NCBI GenBank assembly: GCA_035651995.1
Contig: DASRER010000046.1
Location: forward strand, 1 to 64,000
Origin: Terriglobales bacterium
Lineage (GTDB): Bacteria; Acidobacteriota; Terriglobia; Terriglobales; Acidobacteriaceae
Direction of reading: 5' to 3'
Length of the DNA: 64,000 bases
Positions within the stretch are counted from its first letter, which is position 1. Each line of letters begins with the position of its first letter. Of this stretch, positions 7,620 through 16,298 are shown piece after piece. Under the pieces are notes generated by a model. The model was not told the origin of the DNA, made no database searches, and was given only the letters and a program-made list of their open reading frames with translations. A program made the position numbers and the translations under genes.

Positions 7620-8327
7620 TTATCTCCCCACTTCCATCGTTTCAGCGGCCCGCGCCGCCGGCGCCCGCTCCACCGCGTTCAGGAACTCCAGCCCGAAGTC
7701 GTCCATGCGGGAGCCGAACTCGCGGATGCCGTTGGTCAGCAGGTTGTAGGCGATCACCGCCGGGATTGCCGTGAACAAGCCCGCCGCCGTCGTGATCAGC
7801 GCCTCGGAGATGCCGGGCGCCACCGCGCGCAGCGTTGCCGCGCCGGCGTCGCCCAGTCCGTGGAAGGCGTCGATGATGCCCCACACCGTGCCGAACAGCC
7901 CGATGAACGGCGTGACCGCGCCGGTCGTTGCCAGCCAGGGCAGGCGGCGCTCCAGCCGCGTCAGCTCCTCCGACGCGCCTATCTGTATGGATCGCTGAAG
8001 GGCGATGATGTTGCGCGGCGCGCCGCCCTGCTTGCGCAGTTCCTCGTAGGCATGGTCGAAGACGGCCACCAGCGGCGACGGCTTGAACTGCTCGGCCACG
8101 GCGGCCACGTCCTGTATGCGCTGCGCTTTGCGGAAGGCGCGCAGGAAGCGGCCGCTCTGCACGCGCGCGCGCCGCAGCAGGCCCCACTTGCTCAGGATGA
8201 TCGCCCAGGAAAGAACGCTGAAGGCCAGCAGGATCAGGAGAACGATTTTCGCCACTGCGCCTGATTGCTCGATCAGGTTGGCGATCTCGCCTCCGATCAC
8301 GTATGCAGAGAAAGGGAAGATGGTCAT
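7620..8327 (-). CDS. tolQ: TolQ/ExbB proton channel protein
   Basis: This 235-residue inner-membrane protein has three transmembrane segments: about residues 22-42 (KIVLLILLAFSVLSWAIIL), and two near the C terminus containing TTGAVTPFIGLFGTVWGII and GLFTAIPAVIAYN. Both are hallmark TolQ/ExbB motifs. It is the first gene of the tol operon. ATG at 8327 is chosen because TATAAT lies 21 nt upstream, within what would be coding sequence if the ATG at 8408 were used. The extra 27 residues of the longer frame have no family counterpart. It forms the proton-driven motor with TolR. Confidence 0.93.
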   Translation of the reverse strand: MTIFPFSAYVIGGEIANLIEQSGAVAKIVLLILLAFSVLSWAIILSKWGLLRRARVQSGRFLRAFRKAQRIQDVAAVAEQFKPSPLVAVFDHAYEELRKQGGAPRNIIALQRSIQIGASEELTRLERRLPWLATTGAVTPFIGLFGTVWGIIDAFHGLGDAGAATLRAVAPGISEALITTAAGLFTAIPAVIAYNLLTNGIREFGSRMDDFGLEFLNAVERAPAARAAETMEVGR

Positions 8328-8348
8328 CGTGTCAGTCGCGGCGCTCTC

Positions 8349-8354
8349 ATTATA
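8349..8354 (-). promoter_or_regulatory. -10 box (TATAAT) of the tol-pal operon
   Basis: A perfect TATAAT on the minus strand ends 21 nt before the tolQ ATG, giving a leader of about 15 nt. No TTGACA-like -35 box is visible at 16-18 bp. Confidence 0.6.
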
Positions 8355-8408
8355 GTCCACCCCTTCTTGCGGATTTTCGGTTGATCCGGAACGCTCCGTG
8401 TTCGTCAC

Positions 8409-8562
8409 GCCGTCATCCTGAACGAAGTCCGATTCGGCGCACGCGGAACCGGACGAAGTCGAAGGATCCCTACCCGGACCAGCCTGACCCGCGTGGGCCC
8501 ACCAGGACTCGCATCAGTCACCAATAACCAATAGCAGATGGCCATTCACCAATAGCAAATTG
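8409..8562. repeat. Intergenic repeats between tolQ and recN
   Basis: One copy of the bipartite repeat (GTCATCCTGAAC... to ...GTCGAAGGATCCC, about 8411-8471) is followed by a heptameric array built on ACCAATA (about 8519-8560). Confidence 0.65.
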
Positions 8563-8606
8563 TTCTCCGTGCTATTCTTCGCCCAACTCCTCACCGGGAC
8601 GACTTC

Positions 8607-10331
8607 GTGCTCCTTGAGCTGCGGGTTGAAAACTACGCTGTCATCGACACTCTGGCGGTGGAGTTCGCTCCCGGCCTGAATCTGCTCACCGGCGAGACCG
8701 GCGCCGGCAAGTCCATCCTGGTGGACGCGCTCGCGCTCCTGCTCGGAGAAAAAGCTTCGAGCGACGTGGTCCGCCACGGCGCCGAGCGCGCCATCGTGGC
8801 CGGAGTCTTCCAACCGGCGGATGAGAAGCACGCCACTGCGATCCTCGACGCCAATGGCCTGAGCGCGGAAGCCGGCGAGCCGGTGATCATCCGCCGCGAG
8901 ATCGCCCCCGGCGGCAAGGGCCGCGTGTTCGTCAACAACCAGCCAGCCACCGTCGCTGTGCTGCGGCAACTGGCGCCGCACCTGGCGGCGATTCATGCGC
9001 AGAGCGAAAGCATCCTCTCATTCGACGCCGCCGCGCGGCTCGCCCTGCTCGATCAGTTCGCCGTGCTTGATACGTCTGCCGTCGCGGCCGCCTTTGACGC
9101 TTGGCGCGACCTGCGCGCCCGCCTCGCTGACCTCGAACAGAACGAGCAGGACCGCCTGCGCCTGGTGGACCTGTGGTCGTTTCAGAAAAAGGAAATTCTC
9201 GGCGCCGCGCTCGAGCCCGGCGAAGACGAACGCCTGGAAACCGAGAAGCACGTGCTCGCCAACGCCGAGCGCGTGTACGAAGCCGCGAACACGGCGTTCG
9301 ACCTTCTTTATGACGGCGAGCACTCGGCGGCCGCCGCGCTGCGCGCCGCCGCGCGACCGCTGGAGCAGCTTCAGCGCTTCGACGACCGCTTCCGCGATGC
9401 CATCGCGCAACTCGAGTCGGCGCGCATCGCCGCCGAGGACCTCGGCATCATGCTGCGCGACTACGCCGCCGGCATCCAGGCCTCGCCCGAGCGGCTGGCC
9501 GAAGTCGAAGACCGCCTCGCGCTGCTCGACAAGCTCAAGCGCAAGTACGGCGCTACGCTCGCCGACGTCATCGCCTTCGGCGAAGATGTGGCCCGCAAGC
9601 TCGACGAAGTCGAGGACCGCGACCAGGCCCTGCGCCGCCTCAAGGCCGGCCTCGGCGCCGCAGCAGAGAAGTACCGCGAGGCGGCCCGCGTACTCTCCCG
9701 CCGCCGCGCCGCCGCAGCGAAAGACCTGGAGAAACGCGTCGAAGCCGAGGTCAACGACCTCGCGATGAAAGTGAAATTCCGCGCAGAAATCACCGCCGAC
9801 GAAGCTTCAACCGAGCGCTGGACGTCATCCGGCTTCGACCAGGTACGCTACCTGATCGCCACCAACCCCGGCGACCCGCTCCGCCCCGTGGAGCAGATCG
9901 CCTCAGGCGGCGAACTCTCGCGCGTCATGCTCGCCCTCAAAGTCAGCGTGCAGCACGCGGGCGCAGCATCCAATGGCGGGCGCTCGCGGAGCTCAGGTCA
10001 TAAGCCGACGACCGACGACCAGCGACCGACGACGCTCGTCTTCGACGAAATCGACACCGGCATCGGCGGACGCGCTGCCGAAGCCGTGGGCCGAAAACTC
10101 AAAGCGCTTGCCGCCCGCTACCAGGTCCTCTGCGTGACTCACCTGCCTCAGATCGCGGCCTTCGCCGACCAGCACTTCGCCATCGAGAAGAAAGAGGGAA
10201 GCGGACGCACCCGCACCAGCATCCGCCCGCTCGACGCCGAGGAGCGCCGCCGCGAGATCGCGCGCATGCTCAGCGGCGAGAAGGTCACCGATACCTCGCT
10301 CAAGCACGCCGAGCAGATGCTGAGGCATTGA
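8607..10331 (+). CDS. recN: DNA repair protein RecN
   Basis: This 574-residue SMC-like ATPase acts in double-strand break repair. Walker A is GETGAGKS (residues 29-36). Two coiled-coil arms (about 165-260 and 300-385) flank the zinc-free hinge region. The ABC signature region is ASGGELSRVMLALK, and Walker B is LVFDEIDTGIGG. The GTG start gives the canonical MLLELRVENYAVI N terminus. An unusual feature is an extra segment of about 20 residues between signature and Walker B (AASNGGRSRSSGHKPTTDDQ). Its DNA (10006-10033) is four consecutive heptamers of the CGACGAC type, like the arrays seen between genes. The insertion is in frame. The gene appears monocistronic. Confidence 0.95.
   Translation: MLLELRVENYAVIDTLAVEFAPGLNLLTGETGAGKSILVDALALLLGEKASSDVVRHGAERAIVAGVFQPADEKHATAILDANGLSAEAGEPVIIRREIAPGGKGRVFVNNQPATVAVLRQLAPHLAAIHAQSESILSFDAAARLALLDQFAVLDTSAVAAAFDAWRDLRARLADLEQNEQDRLRLVDLWSFQKKEILGAALEPGEDERLETEKHVLANAERVYEAANTAFDLLYDGEHSAAAALRAAARPLEQLQRFDDRFRDAIAQLESARIAAEDLGIMLRDYAAGIQASPERLAEVEDRLALLDKLKRKYGATLADVIAFGEDVARKLDEVEDRDQALRRLKAGLGAAAEKYREAARVLSRRRAAAAKDLEKRVEAEVNDLAMKVKFRAEITADEASTERWTSSGFDQVRYLIATNPGDPLRPVEQIASGGELSRVMLALKVSVQHAGAASNGGRSRSSGHKPTTDDQRPTTLVFDEIDTGIGGRAAEAVGRKLKALAARYQVLCVTHLPQIAAFADQHFAIEKKEGSGRTRTSIRPLDAEERRREIARMLSGEKVTDTSLKHAEQMLRH
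10006..10033 (+). repeat. Heptameric array inside recN
   Basis: The units CGACGAC, CGACGAC, CAGCGAC and CGACGAC occur in exact 7-bp phase, in frame between the ABC signature and Walker B of recN. Confidence 0.75.
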
Positions 10332-10333
10332 AT

Positions 10334-10450
10334 ATCGGGTCATCGGGTCATCGGGTCATTGGGTCATTGGGCCTTGCGTTTTGGTGTTCGGCCCAATCTT
10401 CAATGACCCGATCGCCCGATATACAATGTGAGGCCCGATGACCCGGTATT
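10334..10450. repeat. Octameric array and inverted copy after recN
   Basis: Five 8-bp units of ATCGGGTC type (10334-10373) start 2 nt after the recN stop. A reverse-complement-like stretch follows (ATGACCCG words, 10400-10450), so the transcript could form a long imperfect hairpin. Confidence 0.7.
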
Positions 10451-10579
10451 CAATGGTCAATGGTTGCCATTCGCTGCTAATTCCCGCCATTCCAGTCGCT
10501 TAGGTTCCATTATCCAAGGGGTTACGGGTATGCTTCGAGCTTCCCCAGAGCCGGGCGGTTCCCATATACTGGAGCACGG

Positions 10580-11560
10580 ATGACTCCCTCTCCCGACGCT
10601 AAGACCTTGCTGTTGCTCAAGCCCCGCGGCTTCTGCGCCGGGGTGGTCCGTGCCATCGATATCGTCCGCATCGCCCTCGACGCCTTCGGCCCGCCCATCT
10701 ACGTCCGCAAGGAAATCGTCCACAACCGCTACGTGGTTGAGGAGCTGACCGCCAAGGGCGCCGTCTTCGTTGACAGCGTGGCCGAGGTGCCCTACGGCGA
10801 GCGCGTTATCTACAGCGCGCACGGGGTCTCGCCCGAGGTCCGCGAGGCAAGCCAGGCGCGCAAGCTGCGCGTCATTGACGCCACCTGCCCGCTCGTGACC
10901 AAGGTCCACGTCGAGGCGGTGAAGTTCGCCCGCGAAGGCTACTCGCTCATCCTCATCGGCCATCGCGACCACGACGAGGTCATCGGCACTCTGGGCGAAG
11001 CGCCCGCCGTGACCCAGGTGGTCGGCTCGCCCGAGGAAGTGGACGCCATCAGCGTCCCCGACCCGAACCGCGTGGCCTACCTCACCCAGACCACGCTTTC
11101 GCTCGACGAAGCCAAAGACGTGATCGAGGCCCTGCAGCGCAAGTTCCCCAACATCAAGGGGCCCGCCGCGCAGGACATCTGCTACGCCACCGAGAACCGC
11201 CAGGTGGCCGTCAAGCACGTCGCCGAAGAGGCCGAACTGGTGCTGGTCGTCGGTTCCGACAACAGCTCGAACTCGAACCGCCTGGTCGAGGTCTCGCAGA
11301 ACCTGGGCACGCGTTCGTACCTGATCGAAAACTACCGCGCCATCAAGCCGCAGTGGCTCGAAGGCGTGAAGACCATTGCATTGACCGCTGGCGCCTCCGC
11401 CCCCGAGTGCCTGGTGGAAGAGGTTGTCGAGTTCCTTCGTAGCGCCGGCTACACCAACCTGCGCGAGCTCGAAGTCATGCCCGAGCACGTGCGGTTCGGT
11501 CTCCCCCCTGAGATCGTGGAGGCAATCGCCGCCGCGCCCTCAGTCGCCACCGCGGAATGA
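10580..11560 (+). CDS. ispH: 4-hydroxy-3-methylbut-2-enyl diphosphate reductase
   Basis: IspH (LytB) makes IPP and DMAPP in the last step of the MEP pathway using a [4Fe-4S] cluster. The cluster ligands are Cys19 (RGFCAGV), Cys103 (DATCPLV) and Cys201 (DICYATENRQ). Substrate-binding motifs SAHGVS and GHRDHDEV are present, and the length (326) is normal. ATG at 10580 has GGAG 5 nt upstream. A TATACT -10-like box sits 9 nt before the start, so the leader is extremely short. The stop overlaps the shc start (ATGA), tying isoprenoid precursor supply directly to hopanoid synthesis. Confidence 0.97.
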   Translation: MTPSPDAKTLLLLKPRGFCAGVVRAIDIVRIALDAFGPPIYVRKEIVHNRYVVEELTAKGAVFVDSVAEVPYGERVIYSAHGVSPEVREASQARKLRVIDATCPLVTKVHVEAVKFAREGYSLILIGHRDHDEVIGTLGEAPAVTQVVGSPEEVDAISVPDPNRVAYLTQTTLSLDEAKDVIEALQRKFPNIKGPAAQDICYATENRQVAVKHVAEEAELVLVVGSDNSSNSNRLVEVSQNLGTRSYLIENYRAIKPQWLEGVKTIALTAGASAPECLVEEVVEFLRSAGYTNLRELEVMPEHVRFGLPPEIVEAIAAAPSVATAE

Positions 11561-13581
11561 ACGGAATGGACGACAGCTCGCTGACCCGCCGGCCGGCGGA
11601 AATCCTGTTCGGCAAGATTGACGACATGCGCAGCCGCGTGGCGGCTGCCGCCGACGCCTCGCGCCGCTTCCTCTTCTCGCTCCAGTCCGAGGAAGGCTAC
11701 TGGTGCGGCGAACTGGAAGCCGACGCGACGCTGGAATCCGACTACATCCTGCTGCACACGCTGCTTGGCACCGGCGCCGAAGGCCGCATGCGCGCCGCGG
11801 CGAACTGGATCCTCCGGCACCAGAACACCGATGGCGGATGGAGCCTTTACCCGGGCGGCCCCTCGAATATCAGCGCATCGGTGAAGGCGTATTTCGCGCT
11901 CAAGCTCGCCGGCTACAAGGCCGATCATCCGGCGCTCGGGCGCGCCCGCGAAAAAGTGCTGGAACTGGGCGGCGTCACGCAGGTCAACACCTTCACCAAG
12001 ATTTATCTCTGCTTCTTCGGCCAGTACGACTACGACGCCGTCCCGGCCATCCCGCCGGAGATCGTGCTGTTTCCCAAGTGGTTCTGGTTCAACCTGTACG
12101 AAATCTCGTCATGGTCGCGCGCCATTCTGGTGCCGCTGGCCATCGCCTACGCCAAGAAGCCGTTCAAGAAGATTCCCGACGAGATGGGCGTGGAAGAGCT
12201 CTACCGCCCCGGAACGCGCACGCGCAGCGGCATGCGCCTGCCGTGGGACAAGAAGCTCGTCAGCTGGCGGAATTTCTTCCTCGTGGCCGACCGCATGACG
12301 CACATGTTCGAGCGCGTGCACGTGCGGCCGCTGCGCTCGATCGCGCTGAAGGTCGCCGAGCGCTGGATGCTCGAGCGCATGGAAATGTCTGACGGCCTGG
12401 GCGCCATCTTCCCGGGCATCATGAATTCCATCATCGCGCTGCGCTGCCTGGGCTACTCGCTCGACGATCCGCAGCTCATCCGCGCGCTCGATGAATTCGA
12501 GAACCTCGGCATCGAAGAGCCGGGCGATCCCGCCGCATCCGACGAAGCGCGCCGCGAGCCCACCTTCCGCATGCAGCCGTGCAAGTCGCCGGTGTGGGAC
12601 ACGGCCTACGCGCTGTTCGCGCTGGCCGAATCCGGCGTCTCTTCGCGCGATCCGCGCCTGCTCAAGGCTGCCGATTGGCTCCTGAGCAAGGAAGTGCGCC
12701 ACAAGGGCGACTGGGCGGTGAAGGCGCGCAACGTCGAGCCGGGCGGCTGGTACTTCGAGTTCAACAACGAGTTCTATCCCGACGTGGACGACTCCGCCAT
12801 GGTGCTGCTCGCGCTGGAGCGCGTGGACAACCCGCGCGAACGCTATCAGCACGAGGTGGCGCAACGCGCCATCGCCTGGATCTACGCCATGCAGTGCAAG
12901 GACGGCGGCTGGGCGTCGTTCGACAAAGACAACGACCGCATGGTCTTCCAGCACATCCCGTTCGCCGACCACAACGCCATGCTCGATCCGGCCACGGTCG
13001 ACATTACCGGCCGCGTGCTGGAAATGCTGGCCGCTTACGGCCACAACCGCGACGAGAAGCAGATCGAGCGCGCGCTCACCTTCATTCGCAAGCAGCAGGA
13101 GTCCGATGGTTCGTGGTTCGGGCGCTGGGGCGTGAACTATCTCTACGGCACCATGCAGGTGCTGCGCGGGCTTGACGCCATCGGCGTAGACCACCACGAG
13201 CCGTTCGTGCAGCAGGCCGCCGAGTGGGTGCGCATGGTGCAGAACCACGACGGCGGCTGGGGAGAAACTTGCGGCTCCTACGACGATCCAAACACTAAAG
13301 GCGCAGGCCCGAGCACGCCCTCGCAGACCGCATGGGCGGTGCTGGCGCTGCTCGCCGCCGGCGACACGCGCAGCGATTCGATCACCCGCGGCGTCGCATA
13401 TTTATTGAAGACGCAAAAGAAAGACGGCGCCTGGCGCGTGCCCGACTATACCGGCACCGGCTTCCCCCGCGTCTTCTACTTGAAGTACCACCTGTACGAG
13501 ATTTATTTCCCGCTGCTGGCGCTCACGGCATACGCGAAAGCGCTGGGGAGCGCGGAAGCCGGTGGAAGCACCGGGCTTTAG
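11557..13581 (+). CDS. shc: Squalene-hopene cyclase
   Basis: This 674-residue monotopic membrane enzyme cyclises squalene to hopene and hopanol. The catalytic acid motif is DVDDSA at residues 409-414. Several QW repeats are visible (QNTDGGWSLY, MQCKDGGWASF, QNHDGGWGETCGSY, QKKDGAWR), along with the C-terminal YLKYHLYEIYFPL segment. Length is typical. The start codon overlaps the ispH stop by 4 nt. The stop codon TAG lies in the loop of a CACCGGGC-TTTA-GCCCGGTG hairpin, a repeat that appears to have supplied the end of the reading frame. It is the core enzyme of the hpn operon. Confidence 0.97.
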   Translation: MNGMDDSSLTRRPAEILFGKIDDMRSRVAAAADASRRFLFSLQSEEGYWCGELEADATLESDYILLHTLLGTGAEGRMRAAANWILRHQNTDGGWSLYPGGPSNISASVKAYFALKLAGYKADHPALGRAREKVLELGGVTQVNTFTKIYLCFFGQYDYDAVPAIPPEIVLFPKWFWFNLYEISSWSRAILVPLAIAYAKKPFKKIPDEMGVEELYRPGTRTRSGMRLPWDKKLVSWRNFFLVADRMTHMFERVHVRPLRSIALKVAERWMLERMEMSDGLGAIFPGIMNSIIALRCLGYSLDDPQLIRALDEFENLGIEEPGDPAASDEARREPTFRMQPCKSPVWDTAYALFALAESGVSSRDPRLLKAADWLLSKEVRHKGDWAVKARNVEPGGWYFEFNNEFYPDVDDSAMVLLALERVDNPRERYQHEVAQRAIAWIYAMQCKDGGWASFDKDNDRMVFQHIPFADHNAMLDPATVDITGRVLEMLAAYGHNRDEKQIERALTFIRKQQESDGSWFGRWGVNYLYGTMQVLRGLDAIGVDHHEPFVQQAAEWVRMVQNHDGGWGETCGSYDDPNTKGAGPSTPSQTAWAVLALLAAGDTRSDSITRGVAYLLKTQKKDGAWRVPDYTGTGFPRVFYLKYHLYEIYFPLLALTAYAKALGSAEAGGSTGL

Positions 13582-13624
13582 CCCGGTGAAATACGAAGAG
13601 ATTGCATCGGGGCTTTAGCCCCGG
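13569..13624. repeat. Two covarying TTTA-loop hairpins at the shc 3' end
   Basis: CACCGGGC-TTTA-GCCCGGTG (13569-13588) and CGGGGC-TTTA-GCCCCG (13608-13623) share the same loop but have different, compensated stems. The first contains the shc stop codon. Neither has a following T-tract, so neither looks like an intrinsic terminator. Confidence 0.8.
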
Positions 13625-13635
13625 CAGGGAGCTGA

Positions 13636-14730
13636 ATGGCTGTCCCGATTTCACAGATGTGGACGGTAGCCACTTACGTCCTGCGCCAGCGTATGGCGGG
13701 ACGCAAGCGGTACCCGCTCACCCTGATGCTGGAGCCGCTGTTCCGCTGCAACCTGGCCTGCGCCGGCTGCGGCAAGATCCAGTATCCGGCCCACATCCTC
13801 AAGTCGCAGCTCACCCCGGAAGAGTGCTTCCGCGCGGTTGACGAATGCGGCGCGCCAACCGTCGCCATCCCGGGCGGCGAGCCGTTGCTTCACCCGCAGA
13901 TCGCTGAGATTGTCGCCGGCCTGGTCGCGCGCAAGAAGTACATCTACCTGTGCACCAACGCGCTGCTGCTGAAAGAAAAACTCCACCTGTTCACGCCGAC
14001 CAAGTACCTCACCTTCTCTGTCCACATGGACGGCCAGCGCGAGCACCACGACTTTTCCGTCTGTCTGGAAGGCGGATACGACAAGGCCTACGAAGGCATC
14101 AAGGCGGCGCTGGAGCGCGGCTTCCGCGTGACCACCAACACCACGCTGTTCGAAGGCGCCGATCCCGAATCGGTGCGCGCATTCTTTGACGAGATGATGG
14201 ACCTGGGCGTCGAGGGCATGATGCTCTCGCCCGGCTACACCTACGACAAGGCGCCCGACCAGGAGCACTTCCTCAGCAAGAAGAAGACCCGCCGCCTGTT
14301 CCGCCACATCCTGTCGAACCGCAGCCCGCGCTGGAAGTTCAACATGAGCCCGCTGTTCCTCGAGTTCCTCATGGGCCGGCGCGATTACAACTGCACGCCG
14401 TGGGGCATGCCCACGTACAACATCTTCGGCTGGCAGAAACCCTGCTATCTCATGCAGGACGGCTACGCCGACACGTTCCAGGAGCTGCTCGAGACCACCG
14501 CCTGGGAGCGCTACGGCGCCGAGCACGGCAATCCCAAGTGTGCCAACTGCATGGTCCACTCTGGTTTTGAGGCCAGCGCGGTCAACGACACGTTCGGTTC
14601 GCTGCGCGGCTTCCTGGCCACAGTGCGCGCCTCGCTGTTCAACAGCTATCGCGACCCCGACGTCGGCCCGCCGCCGGCACCCGCTGCGAGCCACGGCCCG
14701 CTCGTGCAGATTTCTACGCCTCAGGCATAA
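13636..14730 (+). CDS. hpnH: Hopanoid biosynthesis radical SAM protein HpnH (adenosylhopane synthase)
   Basis: HpnH joins the 5'-deoxyadenosyl radical to diploptene, giving adenosylhopane, the first side-chain step. The radical SAM cluster motif is C38-x3-C42-x2-C45 (RCNLACAGC). The GGE motif (PGGEPLL) follows, then a C-terminal region with further Cys residues (GNPKCANCMVHSGFEA) typical of this family. The length of 364 is slightly longer than average because of a Pro/Ala-rich tail. It starts 54 nt after shc, just beyond two repeat hairpins. The enzyme is cytosolic or membrane-associated and O2-sensitive. Identity is secure from sequence and from context between shc and hpnA/hpnG. Confidence 0.95.
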   Translation: MAVPISQMWTVATYVLRQRMAGRKRYPLTLMLEPLFRCNLACAGCGKIQYPAHILKSQLTPEECFRAVDECGAPTVAIPGGEPLLHPQIAEIVAGLVARKKYIYLCTNALLLKEKLHLFTPTKYLTFSVHMDGQREHHDFSVCLEGGYDKAYEGIKAALERGFRVTTNTTLFEGADPESVRAFFDEMMDLGVEGMMLSPGYTYDKAPDQEHFLSKKKTRRLFRHILSNRSPRWKFNMSPLFLEFLMGRRDYNCTPWGMPTYNIFGWQKPCYLMQDGYADTFQELLETTAWERYGAEHGNPKCANCMVHSGFEASAVNDTFGSLRGFLATVRASLFNSYRDPDVGPPPAPAASHGPLVQISTPQA

Positions 14731-14733
14731 CCA

Positions 14734-15180
14734 ATGTCCGGTCGTGAAGCTTCCAACCTGCATCCGAACTCGACCGCCGCGAAAGCCGCGTCCGAAGAGG
14801 ATGAGAAGTTAGGCGTCGAGCACGAGAACCTGGAAGGCTGGATTCCGGCGCTCGCCACCGAAGACGAGGTCCGTGTGGCGCTCGAGAAAGCCTTCGACTA
14901 TCGCGGCGACCTCGTCATCACGCTCAAGGACGGGACCAAGATCGAGGGCTACGTCTTCGACCGCCGCGCCGATTCGCCCGCGCTGGCCGACTGCATCGCC
15001 CGCGTCATTCCGAAGAACGAGCGCGCCAAGGTGAACGTCCGTTACAGCGACATCGCCGCCCTCGCCTTCGGCAAAGACACCGCCGCCGGCAAGAGCTTCG
15101 AAGCCTGGGTGAAGAAGTACAAAGAGAAAAAGGCAGCCGGCGAGAAGAACATCGGGCTGCACCCCGAGCCGCTGGATTGA
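14734..15180 (+). CDS. Conserved protein of the hopanoid operon, function unknown
   Basis: This 148-residue, apparently soluble protein has no signal peptide or membrane segment. A charged N-terminal tail (residues 1-45) precedes a small beta-rich domain, RGDLVITLKDGTKIEGYVFDR, which recalls an Sm-like strand pattern ('control of a charged group by a short beta barrel' is only a fold guess). A basic helix rich in Lys (KSFEAWVKKYKEKKAA) follows. It starts 3 nt after hpnH and ends where the hpnA leader begins, so it is cotranscribed with hopanoid genes. I do not recognise a named family. A regulator or assembly factor is as likely as an enzyme, since no catalytic residues stand out. Confidence 0.8.
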   Translation: MSGREASNLHPNSTAAKAASEEDEKLGVEHENLEGWIPALATEDEVRVALEKAFDYRGDLVITLKDGTKIEGYVFDRRADSPALADCIARVIPKNERAKVNVRYSDIAALAFGKDTAAGKSFEAWVKKYKEKKAAGEKNIGLHPEPLD

Positions 15181-15181
15181 A

Positions 15182-15246
15182 CGTCATCCTGAGCCGAGTG
15201 CGCGATGCGCTCCGCGCGACGCGCACGCAGTCGAAGGACCCCTACT
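15182..15246. repeat. Bipartite repeat (TCATCCTGAGC ... GTCGAAGGACCCC) upstream of hpnA
   Basis: The repeat starts 1 nt after the preceding stop codon. The conserved flanks enclose a self-complementary core (GTGCGCG ... CGCGCAC). Confidence 0.7.
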
Positions 15247-15272
15247 TCGCCACTGCAGTCCCGCGTAAGCCT

Positions 15273-15278
15273 TACAAT
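15273..15278 (+). promoter_or_regulatory. Possible internal -10 box upstream of hpnA
   Basis: TACAAT lies 30 nt before the TTG start of hpnA and matches the -10 words used at other genes here. It would allow separate expression of hpnA onward. Confidence 0.4.
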
Positions 15279-15308
15279 CGCCGAAACGCGCAACGTGAAA
15301 CGGGAAAC

Positions 15309-16298
15309 TTGAAACGAGTTTTCATCACCGGTGCCACCGGCTTCGTGGGAAGCCACGTCGCGCAGGCCCTGGCCGCGCAAGGCGCCGAACTGCGCCTGCT
15401 CGTCCGCTCGTCCTCACGCACGCAGAACATCGAAGGCCTGAACGCCGAGCGCGTCATCGGCGACCTCACCGATCCCAAAACCTACGCGAGCGCGCTCGCC
15501 GGATGCGACGCCGTTTTCCACGTGGCCGCCGACTATCGTCTGTGGGTGCGCGATCCCGAAGCCATGTACCTGGCCAACGTGGAAGGCACGCGCCGCCTGA
15601 TCGAGGCTGCACTGGTCGCCGGTGTGGGCCGCATCGTCTATACGTCAAGCGTCGCCACCATGGGTTTCGGCTCCGACGGCCGCATCGCCGACGAAGACTC
15701 GCCGGTTTCGGTGGCCGACATGGTGGGCCACTACAAGCGCTCCAAGTTCCTCGCCGAACAGGTCGCGCTCGAAGCGGGACGCAGCGGCGCAAACGTCGTC
15801 ATCGTCAACCCGACCACGCCCATCGGCGAGCAGGACATCAAACCCACGCCCACCGGCCGCATCATCGTGGACTTCCTCAAGCGCAAGTTTCCCGCCTACG
15901 TGGACACCGGGCTGAACCTGGTGGACGTGGCCGACGTCGCCCGCGGACACCTCGCCGCCTGCGAGCGGGCCAGGCCCGGCGAACGCTACATCCTGGGAGG
16001 CGAAAACCTTACGTTGAAGCAGCTCCTCGACCGGCTCGCCGCCATCACCGGCCTGCCTTCGCCCAAGGTGCGCGTGCCGCATGGGGTTGCCATGGCCTTC
16101 GCGACGTTCGACGAGACCTTCACCGGCCGCATCCGCAAGCGCGAACCGCGCGCCACGCGCGAAGCCGTGCGCATGGGCCGCAAGAAGATGTGGGCGTCAT
16201 CGGCCAAGGCGGAAAGGGAGCTGGAATGGAAGGCCGGCCCGATCGACGACGCCCTGCGCCGCGCCATCGCCTGGTTCCGGGAGCACGGCTATGCCTAG
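15309..16298 (+). CDS. hpnA: Hopanoid-associated NAD-dependent sugar epimerase/dehydratase HpnA
   Basis: This 329-residue extended short-chain dehydrogenase has the NAD-binding motif GATGFVG at its N terminus and the catalytic YxxxK (HYKRSK). The TSSVATMG segment carries the catalytic Ser. HpnA is commonly found in hopanoid operons, but its precise reaction is unsettled; a sugar-head-group modification is usually assumed. TTG at 15309 is chosen because it gives the family N terminus MKRVFITGATG. The longer frame from 15177 would translate the bipartite repeat and a GTGAAAC-type tract. It overlaps hpnG by 8 nt. Confidence 0.9.
   Translation: MKRVFITGATGFVGSHVAQALAAQGAELRLLVRSSSRTQNIEGLNAERVIGDLTDPKTYASALAGCDAVFHVAADYRLWVRDPEAMYLANVEGTRRLIEAALVAGVGRIVYTSSVATMGFGSDGRIADEDSPVSVADMVGHYKRSKFLAEQVALEAGRSGANVVIVNPTTPIGEQDIKPTPTGRIIVDFLKRKFPAYVDTGLNLVDVADVARGHLAACERARPGERYILGGENLTLKQLLDRLAAITGLPSPKVRVPHGVAMAFATFDETFTGRIRKREPRATREAVRMGRKKMWASSAKAERELEWKAGPIDDALRRAIAWFREHGYA

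Noticed and set aside
13569-13624. The two TTTA hairpins as a transcription terminator after shc
   Set aside because: There is no T-tract, hpnH follows at once on the same strand, and the same hairpin style appears as a dispersed repeat.
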